DNA of 27,653 nt from JAJFUG01 sp964473155 (GTDB lineage Bacteria; Gemmatimonadota; Glassbacteria; GWA2-58-10), in contig CAYYNT010000062.1 in NCBI GenBank assembly GCA_964473155.1, positions 1-27,653 of the forward strand, read 5' to 3'. Under the pieces are notes generated by a model. The model was not told the origin of the DNA. It ran no database searches and saw nothing but the letters and a program-made list of their open reading frames with translations. A program made the position numbers and the translations under genes. Below are positions 1 through 7,609 of the stretch, in pieces (within the stretch, counting starts at the first letter, position 1; the number at the start of each line of letters is the position of its first letter).

Positions 1-55
1 ACCAGCGACCACTGGCCCCCCATGCCAGTGCGCTACCGGACTGCGCTACGCCCCG
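1..55 (-). tRNA. tRNA-Pro (anticodon GGG), 3' end cut by window edge
   Basis: On the minus strand the 5' acceptor strand CGGGGCG is followed by TA, a D arm with GCGC/GCGC stem, and an anticodon arm with stem CTGGC/GCCAG around the 7-base loop ATGGGGG. The loop puts GGG at positions 34-36, which reads proline codons. The first base is C, as usual for bacterial tRNA-Pro. The variable loop and the start of the T arm (GCTGGT) are present; the rest of the T arm and the 3' acceptor strand lie beyond base 1. It sits about 90 bp downstream of the MerR-like gene on the same strand and could be co-transcribed with it. Confidence 0.9.
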
Positions 56-145
56 CTTAACTCCGTTTCTCTTTTCTCCCCGCACGGAACAACCGCGGTG
101 GAGCATATAAATATATTCCGATTTACGCCATGGGCAAGGGAAAAG

Positions 146-505
146 TTATTTCCGCAGAACCTCCTGCAATTCCAGCAGTTCCCGCCGGACCGACGCCAGC
201 GTGGCCCGGTTTTTCTCCTCGCGCGGAAGGGCCTCCTCGGCGCTCTTGCCCATGTGCTTGAGCTGGTTCAGTTTCCTGCGCGCCCCGTCTATCGTGTACT
301 TCTCCGTGTACAGAAGGTGCTTGATCAGTTGGATCACCTGGATTTCGCTCTTTCGGTAGGCGCGGTTGCCGGCCCTGTTCTTCGAGGGGCTGAGAAATTT
401 GAACTGCGTCTCCCAGTACCGCAGGACATGGCTCTTAAGGCCCGTGATGTCACAGACCTCGCTGATCGAGTAGTACTCCTTGTCCGGAAAGACACTGGAA
501 TTCAT
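146..505 (-). CDS. MerR family transcriptional regulator (HTH)
   Basis: A 119-residue protein with an N-terminal winged-helix MerR DNA-binding domain. The run YYSISEVCDITGLKSHVLRY followed by WE is the classic helix-turn-helix (about residues 11-32), and the wing follows (NRAYRKSEIQVIQLIKHLL). The C-terminal part is a short charged helix and has no effector domain or metal-binding cysteines, so the ligand is unknown. I prefer the ATG at 505, which has GGAGAC about five bases upstream, over an in-frame TTG at 520. The gene lies 48 bp after gpsA. Small MerR proteins of this shape are often found beside housekeeping genes in deep-branching Gram-negatives. Its target cannot be read from the sequence. 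Confidence 0.88.
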   Translation of the reverse strand: MNSSVFPDKEYYSISEVCDITGLKSHVLRYWETQFKFLSPSKNRAGNRAYRKSEIQVIQLIKHLLYTEKYTIDGARRKLNQLKHMGKSAEEALPREEKNRATLASVRRELLELQEVLRK

Positions 506-553
506 ACTGTCTCCATGCAATGACGCTGCGGTTTACAGTCTGTAAAGGTTTTT

Positions 554-1561
554 TCACTCGTATTCTTTTTTCAGCTCGCGTCCCATCAGGCCGCAGACCG
601 CCTCTCTCACCGAGCGGCCCTGGAACAGGATGCTGTAAACCTGATGCGTTATCGGCATCTCCACCCCCCGCGCGCGGGCGAGCTGCCAGGCGCTCTCGGT
701 GGTGCGGATGCCCTCGGCCACGCTGCGGCTTCCCGCGGTAATCGCCTCCAGGCTCTCTCCACGGCCGATCCTCAAACCAACGCTGCGGTTGCGGCTCAGG
801 TCGCCGGTGCAGGTGAGCACCAGGTCTCCCAGCCCGGAAATTCCCGCAAAGGTTGAGGTTTTCGCCCCCAGGGCCACTCCCAGGCGGGTGATCTCCACCA
901 GCCCGCGGGTGATAAGAGCGGCGCGGGTGTTCATGCCCAGGCCCGCCCCCTCGATCATCCCGGTGGCCAGGGCGATCACGTTCTTCAGCGCCCCTCCCAG
1001 TTCCACCCCGACCACGTCATCGTGCTTGTACACCCTGAAATAATCGGTGGAAAACAGCGACTGCACGAGTGAGGCCGTGCTTTCATCAGTCGAGGCGGCC
1101 GTGATCACGGTCGGGCGGCGGCGCGCCACCTCGGCCGCGAAGCTGGGGCCGGACAGCGTGGCGTGAGTGAACTCGACGCCGCTGTCGCCGCCTAACACCT
1201 GCGCCTCGATCTGGCTCATGCGCAGCAGCGAGCCGTTCTCGATTCCCTTGCTGGCGTTGACCAGCACTACACCCTGTCGTAGCGACGGCTTCATCCTTTC
1301 CAGCATTGCCCGGGTGACATGGCTCGGACAGACCATCAGAACCAGATCCGCCGGTCCGACCACCGCGGCCAGGTCGTTATCGCATTCCAGTCCCGGGTCC
1401 AGTTCCACCCCGGACAGATAAAGCCCGTTCACATGCGACTCATTAACCGAGCGGACCACCTCCGGCTCATAAGCCCAGAGCCGGACAGACTCCCCTTTCA
1501 GGGCCAGGTGGTTCGCCAGGGTCGTGCCCCAGCTCCCCGCTCCCACTACCGCTATCCTCAA
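554..1561 (-). CDS. gpsA: Glycerol-3-phosphate dehydrogenase [NAD(P)+]
   Basis: A 335-residue cytoplasmic enzyme that reduces dihydroxyacetone phosphate to sn-glycerol-3-phosphate, the backbone of phospholipids. The N-terminal Rossmann motif GAGSWGTT is at residues 7-14, the NASKGIE motif with Lys105 follows, and the catalytic Lys193 lies in VELGGALKNVIALATG, as in the family. The length is normal. The start is TTG, preceded by AGGAG at five bases, and it overlaps the plsY stop in TTGA, so the two are translationally coupled. PlsY uses the product made here, which explains the pairing. Confidence 0.97.
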   Translation of the reverse strand: MRIAVVGAGSWGTTLANHLALKGESVRLWAYEPEVVRSVNESHVNGLYLSGVELDPGLECDNDLAAVVGPADLVLMVCPSHVTRAMLERMKPSLRQGVVLVNASKGIENGSLLRMSQIEAQVLGGDSGVEFTHATLSGPSFAAEVARRRPTVITAASTDESTASLVQSLFSTDYFRVYKHDDVVGVELGGALKNVIALATGMIEGAGLGMNTRAALITRGLVEITRLGVALGAKTSTFAGISGLGDLVLTCTGDLSRNRSVGLRIGRGESLEAITAGSRSVAEGIRTTESAWQLARARGVEMPITHQVYSILFQGRSVREAVCGLMGRELKKEYE

Positions 1562-2211
1562 GATTTCTCCTTCATCTGGTTCCCTCGGCTGAGCTGTTTT
1601 TCCTCACCACGGGCCAGCCGTACAATATTCGAGCGGTGCGTGACAATCACCGCCAGGCTGATCAATATACCGAAACCGCGCAGGAGCCAAACCTCGGCAT
1701 CCGGTCCGGAAGTCGTCAGGAACAGGGCCACCGGCAGAGCCAGGGCCGCGCCGAGTGAGGCCACTGAAACGATACGGCTCAGGACCATCAGCATCGCCCA
1801 GACCACCACGCAGATTCCCAGGGCTTTAGGGGCCAGGGCCAGGAAAACTCCGGCCGCCGTGGCCACGCCTTTCCCGCCGCGGAAACGGACAAAGGGACTG
1901 AACACGTGCCCGGCAATCGCCGGAAATCCAAGAATCATGCCCGGCGCAACCAGGCTGCCCTCAAGCCCGAACCAGCCCGGCAGCCAGAACGAGGCGCAGA
2001 AGCCCTTGAGAATGTCCAGTGTCAGCACAGCCATCGCCGGGGTCACCCCCAGGGTGCGGAACACGTTGGTCGCACCCAGGTTGCCGCTTCCGTGCCGTCG
2101 GAGGTCGATGCCGCGCAGAAGCCGGCCAGCCAGATAACTCGTGGGCACGGCGCCCAGAAGGTAGGCGGCGGTGAAGGCGGCCAGAAGGCGGACAGACAGT
2201 TCTGCGCTCAT
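1558..2211 (-). CDS. plsY: Glycerol-3-phosphate acyltransferase PlsY
   Basis: A 217-residue polytopic inner-membrane protein that transfers an acyl group from acyl-phosphate to glycerol-3-phosphate to give lysophosphatidic acid. The conserved motif GSGNLGATNV is at residues 41-50 and the phosphate-binding GGKGVAT at 112-118, separated by hydrophobic helices. The family is usually about 200 residues; this one has an extra hydrophilic C-terminal tail (about the last 15 residues) that overlaps the gpsA ribosome-binding region. The ATG start overlaps the der stop as ATGA, so der, plsY and gpsA form one operon. Confidence 0.96.
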   Translation of the reverse strand: MSAELSVRLLAAFTAAYLLGAVPTSYLAGRLLRGIDLRRHGSGNLGATNVFRTLGVTPAMAVLTLDILKGFCASFWLPGWFGLEGSLVAPGMILGFPAIAGHVFSPFVRFRGGKGVATAAGVFLALAPKALGICVVVWAMLMVLSRIVSVASLGAALALPVALFLTTSGPDAEVWLLRGFGILISLAVIVTHRSNIVRLARGEEKQLSRGNQMKEKS

Positions 2212-3554
2212 GACTCGGTCTCTTTCGGCTTGCGCGCGCTCTTCCGGAAATCCAGGACCAGGGGCGTACCGGTAAAGGGGAAGCTTTCGCGCAGACGGCG
2301 CTGAAGGTAACGCTTGTAGCTTTCGGGAACGAGGTCCGGCTCGTTCGAATAGACGGCGATCACCGGAGGCCTGGATTGCACCTGTGTGCAGTAAAGCAGC
2401 CGGATATGCTTCCCGCTGACCGTGGGCGGATGATTACGGGCCACCGCCTCGCGCAGGGCCTCATTCAACTGAGCCGTGGCGATAGTCTTCTTTCGCTCGT
2501 CGTCCACCTGAAGCGCCAGGTCCAGCAGACGGCTCACACGCTGGCCGGTCCGGGCGGAAATGAAAACCATGGGCGCAAATTCGAGGTTCGGATTATCAGC
2601 CTTCAATTCCTTCTCGATCCGCGCCGGCAGGTTTGTCTCCTTGTTCTCAACCAGGTCCCATTTATTCATGGCCAGGATCAGGCCTTTGCCCTGATCGAGC
2701 GCCATGTTGGCAATACGCAGGTCCTGACGGTTGGGAGTCTCGCGGCTGTCGAAAAGCAGGATCGTGACATCGCAGCGCTCGATCGAGTGAACAGTGCGCA
2801 GGAGCGTGTAATAATCCAGCCCCACGCTGGTTTTCATCTTGCGCCTCAAGCCGGCCGTGTCGATCAGCACCAGCGTGCGGCCATTGAAAACCAGCGGAGT
2901 GTCCACCGGGTCGCGGGTCGTGCCGGGGATGTCGCTCACCAGCATCCGGTTCTCACCGATCAGACGGTTGACCAGGGAGCTTTTGCCGACATTGGGCTGA
3001 CCGATCACCGCCACCAGGACGGCATCCTCGGGCAGCGGAGCGGGACGGGCTTCGCCCGGGGGCAGCGCCTCGACCACCAGGTCAAGCAGGTCGCCGACCC
3101 GCACGCCTTCCTGGGCCGAAACAGCAACTGCGCGCTCGAAACCCCAACGGTGGAACTCCACCGGAAACGATCTCGCGCCGCTGTCTATCTTATTGACCGC
3201 CAGCACAACGGGCTTCCCGGTGCGGCGGAACATCTCCACCAGATCATCTTCCTGAGCGGTGGGGCCTTCTTTTCCATCCACAACGAACAGCAGAACATCC
3301 GCCTGCTCGATGGCCGCATCGACCTGCTGGCGGATCTCGACCTCGAATTCGCCCAGCACCTCGGCCAGAATGCCGGCTGTATCCACCAGCTCGAAAGCAT
3401 CGCGGTTCCATTCCACCGTGGCGTACAGACGGTCGCGGGTCACTCCCGGCGTGCTGTCCACAATTGCCACCCGGCGGCCGATTATACGGTTGAAAAGGGT
3501 GGATTTTCCGACGTTCGGCCGGCCGACCACGGCCACCAGAGGCAATGCGCTCAA
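2208..3554 (-). CDS. der: Ribosome-assembly GTPase Der (EngA)
   Basis: A GTPase with two tandem G domains that acts in maturation of the 50S ribosomal subunit. From the chosen start, the first P-loop GRPNVGKS is at residues 11-18 and the second GQPNVGKS at 185-192. Each is followed by DTAG and NK-D motifs (NKID, NKWD), and the C-terminal ~90 residues form the KH-like domain. The length is 448 residues. No in-frame ATG exists upstream. A TTG at 3623 is possible but would add 23 residues that do not look like Der and sits at a probable transcription start. TTG at 3554, just before the usual SALPLVAVVG beginning, is preferred, with AAGGAACAGGGAAG upstream. Confidence 0.95.
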   Translation of the reverse strand: MSALPLVAVVGRPNVGKSTLFNRIIGRRVAIVDSTPGVTRDRLYATVEWNRDAFELVDTAGILAEVLGEFEVEIRQQVDAAIEQADVLLFVVDGKEGPTAQEDDLVEMFRRTGKPVVLAVNKIDSGARSFPVEFHRWGFERAVAVSAQEGVRVGDLLDLVVEALPPGEARPAPLPEDAVLVAVIGQPNVGKSSLVNRLIGENRMLVSDIPGTTRDPVDTPLVFNGRTLVLIDTAGLRRKMKTSVGLDYYTLLRTVHSIERCDVTILLFDSRETPNRQDLRIANMALDQGKGLILAMNKWDLVENKETNLPARIEKELKADNPNLEFAPMVFISARTGQRVSRLLDLALQVDDERKKTIATAQLNEALREAVARNHPPTVSGKHIRLLYCTQVQSRPPVIAVYSNEPDLVPESYKRYLQRRLRESFPFTGTPLVLDFRKSARKPKETES

Positions 3555-3629
3555 TTCGCTTCCCTGTTCCTTATAAAGCCTCGAACCATTTGCACCATAA
3601 AAGGCAAAGTTTTTCAGGCGCAAACTGAT

Positions 3630-3659
3630 ATACTAACAACCGCTTTCATTGACTGTCAG
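3630..3659 (-). promoter_or_regulatory. Possible sigma70-type promoter for der-plsY-gpsA
   Basis: Minus-strand CTGACA, an 18-base spacer and TAGTAT. The -35 box matches 5 of 6 consensus bases and the -10 box 4 of 6. It overlaps the stop codon of the SPOR lipoprotein gene and would start transcripts near 3622, leaving a leader of about 68 bases before the TTG at 3554. Read by eye only. Confidence 0.4.
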
Positions 3660-4105
3660 AGCTTCACCAGCCAGGTGCCGCTCTTGTATTTCTCCTGTAT
3701 CTCGCCGGCCGCCTGTTCCGCCTCGCCGTAGCTGGCGTAATTTCCGAGACGCACCCTGTACCAGCGTCCGCTCTCCAGGTCGGCGTTCTCCACACGGGCC
3801 TCATAGCCCCTGGACTGGAAGAACTTCGCCAGTTGTTCAGCCGACTCGCGTGTCTCCCAGGCCGCCACCTGAATGGTATAGGGCCCGGAGGGCATCCCGG
3901 CGCCGGAGGCTTTTTTCTTCACCTGCACACTCTTAACCGGCGCCGCCGTGGCAACCGTATCCGCCGCAACGGCTTTCTGCATCGTATCCGGAGCGGCAGT
4001 CGCGGGAGGAGTCTGGGGCGGCGTCGCCATCATCGGCGGCTCTTTGGGGCCGCAGGCTGTCATAAGCGCCGCCGCAAGGCCGATCAGTATCAACTGCTTT
4101 CTCAT
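3656..4105 (-). CDS. SPOR-domain lipoprotein
   Basis: A 149-residue envelope protein. The N-terminus is a lipoprotein signal: a short basic start (MRK), a hydrophobic stretch, then the lipobox MTAC with the lipidated cysteine at residue 18. A proline/alanine-rich linker (about 20-70) leads to a C-terminal SPOR domain (about 75-149; YTIQVAAWETRESAEQLAKF and onward to WYRVRLGNYASYGEAEQAA). SPOR domains bind denuded peptidoglycan glycan strands, often at division sites. The +2 residue is glycine, not aspartate, which would favour outer-membrane sorting if the cell follows the E. coli rule. The ATG start has GGAGAG upstream. It lies between the DUF512 and der genes. Confidence 0.9.
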   Translation of the reverse strand: MRKQLILIGLAAALMTACGPKEPPMMATPPQTPPATAAPDTMQKAVAADTVATAAPVKSVQVKKKASGAGMPSGPYTIQVAAWETRESAEQLAKFFQSRGYEARVENADLESGRWYRVRLGNYASYGEAEQAAGEIQEKYKSGTWLVKL

Positions 4106-4198
4106 CGTGCTCTCCGTGGTTGTAGTGTTTATTTCGAAATCAAACCACTTGCCTGAACCACGTTATAACGGACATCTTCAGCCTTGAAGTCATTCTTT

Positions 4199-5491
4199 TC
4201 AGGAAGCCAGTTCAAGCAGCCCCCGTCCAATCTCCCGCTCGACAATCACCCGCGCCGGTTCGAGACCGCGTTTCAGATCGTCCAGAGACATATCGTCCAG
4301 AAAATACTCTCCCTCATTCAGCGCCTCTCCCGGAATAAGCCAGATATCCGCCGGCCCTGATTTCCTCGCCGCGGCCAGGATATCTTTCCCCGGTAAAAGC
4401 CCGGCTACGGTTACGCTGCTTCCCAAAAGGCTGTTCGCCGCCTCGGCCAGTATAAAGCGCGGCCCGTAGCGCCGCTCAAGGCGCGGGATGATCCTGTGGC
4501 GCAATATTCCGGAATAATGAGCGCCGCTCACTATCCCGATCACTCCGTCCGGCATAGCACGCCGTTTCAAAGAGCGCAAGGCCCGGTCAAAGCCTTTCAG
4601 CGAATGCCGCACAAGTCCGACGCCATTTTCAATCTGCGGGTAATCCTCGTAGCTCGCATCCGCCGGAAACGGCCGCCCGGCTATCAGATAAAACTCATCC
4701 GCCGCGAAGACGAATCTCGATCCGCGTTTCTGAACAAACCGGGCCTGACTCTCGTTCACCAGGTCCAGCACCTCACAGGCTTTCTGTCTGGACACGGCAG
4801 CCAGCGAGGGCAAACCCTCCCGGTATCCGGTCAACCCGACCGGGACCAGGGCCAGTGACAGTCCGCCCTCTCCGAGAGAGGCCAGCTCATCCACCGTGCG
4901 CTCCAGCACCGGCCCGTCGTTCCAGCCCGGACAGATCACGGCCTGGTAGTGCAGCCGCACCCCTCCCTCCAGCAACCGCCTCAGCAACGGCCGGACATCC
5001 GGCCTTCGGCAACCGCCTAACATAGCCGCCCGCACCTTCGGGTCAGTCGCATGGACCGAGATATACAGCGGACTAAGGCTCAGACTGATTATCCGCTCAA
5101 CCTGACGGGAGGACAGGTTGGAGCCGGTGATGAAAGTACCGCGCAGGAAACTCTGACGGTAGTCCTCATCTTTAACATACAGCGAAGGCCGCAATCCCTT
5201 CGGTAGCTGATCCACGAAACAGAAAACGCAACGGTTGCCGCAGCGGCGCAACTCATCCTCGGCCACGCTGACACCCAGGGCGCGGCCCGGCAAACGCTCG
5301 ATATTCAACCTTTCAGGTATGCCTGAGGAGCCGGATTCCAGCTCAATCTCCAGAAAAGCATCCGCACAATGGTAATAGAAATCAATATAATCGTTTATCT
5401 CCTGACCGTTGATCCTGATGATACGATCACCGGCCGTCAGCCCGGTCTTTTCCGCCACCGAGCCTTTCTCCACCATTGTCACCACGACCAT
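4199..5491 (-). CDS. PDZ-DUF512 radical SAM-like protein
   Basis: A 430-residue protein with three parts: an N-terminal PDZ-like domain (about residues 1-55; GSVAEKTGLTAGDRIIRING), an iron-sulfur motif CxxxCxxC at Cys84, Cys88 and Cys91 in the signature CGNRCVFCFVDQLPKGLR, and a C-terminal DUF512 region. The CxxxCxxC spacing is the radical SAM cluster motif, so a radical S-adenosylmethionine reaction is expected, but the substrate of this family is not known to me. In Firmicutes and several other phyla the gene neighbours der-plsY-gpsA, as here, which supports the family call. The ATG at 5491 lies about 17 bases after the predicted transcription start and has only a weak Shine-Dalgarno; an ATG five codons downstream is the alternative. 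Confidence 0.92.
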   Translation of the reverse strand: MVVVTMVEKGSVAEKTGLTAGDRIIRINGQEINDYIDFYYHCADAFLEIELESGSSGIPERLNIERLPGRALGVSVAEDELRRCGNRCVFCFVDQLPKGLRPSLYVKDEDYRQSFLRGTFITGSNLSSRQVERIISLSLSPLYISVHATDPKVRAAMLGGCRRPDVRPLLRRLLEGGVRLHYQAVICPGWNDGPVLERTVDELASLGEGGLSLALVPVGLTGYREGLPSLAAVSRQKACEVLDLVNESQARFVQKRGSRFVFAADEFYLIAGRPFPADASYEDYPQIENGVGLVRHSLKGFDRALRSLKRRAMPDGVIGIVSGAHYSGILRHRIIPRLERRYGPRFILAEAANSLLGSSVTVAGLLPGKDILAAARKSGPADIWLIPGEALNEGEYFLDDMSLDDLKRGLEPARVIVEREIGRGLLELAS

Positions 5492-5515
5492 AAAACCGTC
5501 CGGATGGCTTTCTTT

Positions 5516-5544
5516 ACTATACCCCCTCGTTTATGAAGCGTCAA
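5516..5544 (-). promoter_or_regulatory. Strong sigma70-type promoter for the DUF512 gene
   Basis: On the minus strand TTGACG and TATAGT are separated by exactly 17 bases, each matching 5 of 6 consensus positions. A start near 5508 would give a short leader of about 17 bases before the ATG at 5491. This is one of the best promoters visible by eye in the window and probably drives the DUF512-SPOR-der direction. Confidence 0.7.
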
Positions 5545-5632
5545 GAAAAACCTCCCCGCAAACAAGAGAGAGCACTGACAGCCGGTTTGGTTGACATCGT
5601 ACCGAGGTAGATGCTTTCCTGTACTTAGGGGA

Positions 5633-6748
5633 TCAATCCAACTGTGGCAGATTGAGAGTCCAGAGGTCGTAATTTCCGCTGAACGCGGAGGCAAAAATCA
5701 CTTTTCGCCCATCCGGGAAAAACCGGGGACTGATCACCGCTCCCCCGTCACGCGTGAGCTGACGCTCAAAACCATCCGCCAGCCGGTGCAGCCAGAGGCT
5801 GCCGTTTCTGACCAGAACCAGAAGGGTCCCATCCGGACTGATATCGGCATCCTCAGCGCCGGGCGAAGTCAGACGGCTGACATTGCCGTCGGCGAGAGAC
5901 ACGCGGCAGACTACCGGCAGAGAGTCGCTGTATGAAGTGAACAGGATGCTTTGACCATCAGGAAACCAGCGCGGGAACAGAGGATGGTGTTCCGGTCCGG
6001 CCGCCTCCATGTATCCCCGGTCCGGCGCGTTGTAGTCCAGCACCCGCAGGCTCCGGCGATTGCCGCTTTTCGAACAACAGGCGACCCGCGAATCAACCGG
6101 GGAACAGGCCGGCATCCAGTTGTAACCGCTTCCATCGGTGAGCCTGCGGGCGCTGTTCTGGTCCCGCCCGAGCTCCAGCAGCCAGAGGTCGCGTATCCCG
6201 GCCCGCTCGCTCCAGAACACCAGCGAGCGGTTGTCCACGGTCCAACTGGGCGCCCATCCTCCCTGGTATGTGATCCGTCCCGCCGCGCGCGATTCGGCTG
6301 AGGCGGTCCATATCTCCGGTTCGCCGCTGCGGAAAGAGGTGAAAGCCACCATTCCGCCACGCGAGGACACCTCACCCTCCCAGTCAGCCCGCTCGGACAG
6401 AGTGAACTGTTCAGGCCGCAGCACCACGGTCAGCTTCACAGAATCGGAAGCTGCAACAGAATCTCCGGCCATTGCTTTGACAGTCAGAGTCTGCATCCGG
6501 TAGGCCAGATTCTTAACCGAGGCGGCAAGTCCCTCGGCGAGAATGTTGCGCCCATCGGCGGACCAGACAAAATGCAGCTCTTCCGCACCGTTCCCGCCGC
6601 TTAGCTCGGCACGCAGCGATATTTCTTCCTGACTGAAGCATATCGTTCCGTTGACCGGTTCGACAATTCGCAACCCAGCCGCTGCCGCAGTCGAAGAAAT
6701 GAAGATAACAAAAGCCAAAGCAGCGGCTGCTTCGGAGTAACTTTTCAT
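5633..6748 (-). CDS. Exported TolB-like beta-propeller (PD40 repeats)
   Basis: A 371-residue protein with an N-terminal signal sequence (MKSYSEAAAALAFVIFISST, then an Ala-rich cleavage region), an Ig-like segment (about 30-115) and a propeller built from WD40-like PD40 repeats. Repeat cores include GGWAPSWTVDNRSLVFWSE, WFPDGQSILFTSYSD, ISPDGTLLVLVR and FFPDGRKVIFASAFSGNYDLW. Such propellers act in the periplasm, as in TolB, but no Tol-Pal genes are here, so a TolB role is not claimed. The ATG at 6748 has AAGGA three bases upstream. A GTG at 6775 would overlap the parA stop and add nine residues that spoil the signal peptide. It follows parA by 16 bases. Confidence 0.85.
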   Translation of the reverse strand: MKSYSEAAAALAFVIFISSTAAAAGLRIVEPVNGTICFSQEEISLRAELSGGNGAEELHFVWSADGRNILAEGLAASVKNLAYRMQTLTVKAMAGDSVAASDSVKLTVVLRPEQFTLSERADWEGEVSSRGGMVAFTSFRSGEPEIWTASAESRAAGRITYQGGWAPSWTVDNRSLVFWSERAGIRDLWLLELGRDQNSARRLTDGSGYNWMPACSPVDSRVACCSKSGNRRSLRVLDYNAPDRGYMEAAGPEHHPLFPRWFPDGQSILFTSYSDSLPVVCRVSLADGNVSRLTSPGAEDADISPDGTLLVLVRNGSLWLHRLADGFERQLTRDGGAVISPRFFPDGRKVIFASAFSGNYDLWTLNLPQLD

Positions 6749-6764
6749 ACATCCTTTCCAGGGG

Positions 6765-7520
6765 TTATTCGACACGGACCGGGCTGGTCTTTCTGAGGAC
6801 TTCGTGCGTCAGATTGTAGTAGTCCTCGGCGCCGGTGGAGTTGATCGCGTACTCGAAGATAGTCTGGCCGAAACTGGGCGCCTCGCGCAAACGGGTGTTG
6901 ACCCGGATCACCGTATCGAACACCTTGTTCGGGAAATGCTGCACCAGGACCCGGTATATCTCGGCCGAAAGGTTGGTGCGCACATCATACTGTGTGGCCA
7001 GGATACCAAGAAGTTCTGTTTCAACCCGCGTAAACCGCTTGATCTCCCGCATCAGCTCGATAGTATGGCGCGCACCGTTCATTGCCAGATAGTCCATGCT
7101 TACCGGGATTATAACTTTGTCCACCAGAGTGAGAGCGTTGATGTTGATCAGATTGCGGCTCGGCGCGCAATCGCAGATCAGGAAATCCACGTTTCGAAGG
7201 TCACTCAGGGAATTGCGCAGAATAAACTCACGCCCGTCCCTTCCGGCGATTGCCAGTTCGGTTTCGCTGAGCTTGCGGCCGCCCGAAGTAATGAGAAACA
7301 GGTTCTCGCGCACCTGACTGACCGAGGTCTTGCCGCTGCGCAGAAGGTCGGAAAGGCTTTTCTCGCCCTCCACTCCGAAAACCAGCCCCAGGTCGCCATG
7401 CGGGTCACAGTCGATCAGGATCACGCGCTTGCCGCTCAAAGCCAGACCATGACCGAGATTAACCGCGGTAGTTGTCTTTCCGGTCCCGCCCTTCGAGGTT
7501 ATGACTGCGAGCTTGATCAT
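6765..7520 (-). CDS. ParA/Soj-family partition-type ATPase (no parB partner)
   Basis: A 251-residue cytoplasmic ATPase of the ParA/MinD class. The deviant Walker A motif KGGTGKT is at residues 10-16, with the signature lysines at 10 and 15. The DCDPHGDLG motif is at about 38-46, and the switch segment FLICDCAPSRNLININAL follows. ParA proteins dimerise on ATP, bind DNA or membrane and position cargo such as chromosome origins, plasmids or protein clusters. No parB lies next to it: the next gene downstream is the TolB-like propeller and the upstream gene encodes a TPR protein, so this looks like an orphan ParA with a possible non-chromosomal cargo. A parS-like inverted repeat lies 73 bp upstream of its start. 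Confidence 0.92.
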   Translation of the reverse strand: MIKLAVITSKGGTGKTTTAVNLGHGLALSGKRVILIDCDPHGDLGLVFGVEGEKSLSDLLRSGKTSVSQVRENLFLITSGGRKLSETELAIAGRDGREFILRNSLSDLRNVDFLICDCAPSRNLININALTLVDKVIIPVSMDYLAMNGARHTIELMREIKRFTRVETELLGILATQYDVRTNLSAEIYRVLVQHFPNKVFDTVIRVNTRLREAPSFGQTIFEYAINSTGAEDYYNLTHEVLRKTSPVRVE

Positions 7521-7592
7521 GGCTGCTTGTGGTCAGAGGGTGCCCGCAAATAAACGCCTGAACGCTATATTTTAGAATGAGTCCTGCAATGC

Positions 7593-7609
7593 TGTTTCAA
7601 CGTGAAACA
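7593..7609. promoter_or_regulatory. parS-like inverted repeat upstream of parA
   Basis: The plus strand reads TGTTTCAACGTGAAACA: perfect 7-base arms TGTTTCA/TGAAACA around ACG. The chromosomal parS consensus is TGTTTCACGTGAAACA, so this equals parS with a single inserted A in the centre. It directly abuts the stop codon of the TPR gene (7610-7612) and precedes parA. It could be a diverged ParB site, an operator, or coincidence. Confidence 0.5.

Noticed and set aside
3555..3623. Longer der start at TTG 3623
   Set aside because: It lies at the predicted transcription start, adds residues not typical of Der, and has no ribosome-binding site; TTG at 3554 fits better.
5633..6748. Propeller gene called as tolB
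   Set aside because: PD40 repeats and a signal peptide fit many exported propellers; no tolA, tolQ, tolR or pal is present, so the specific name is not supported.
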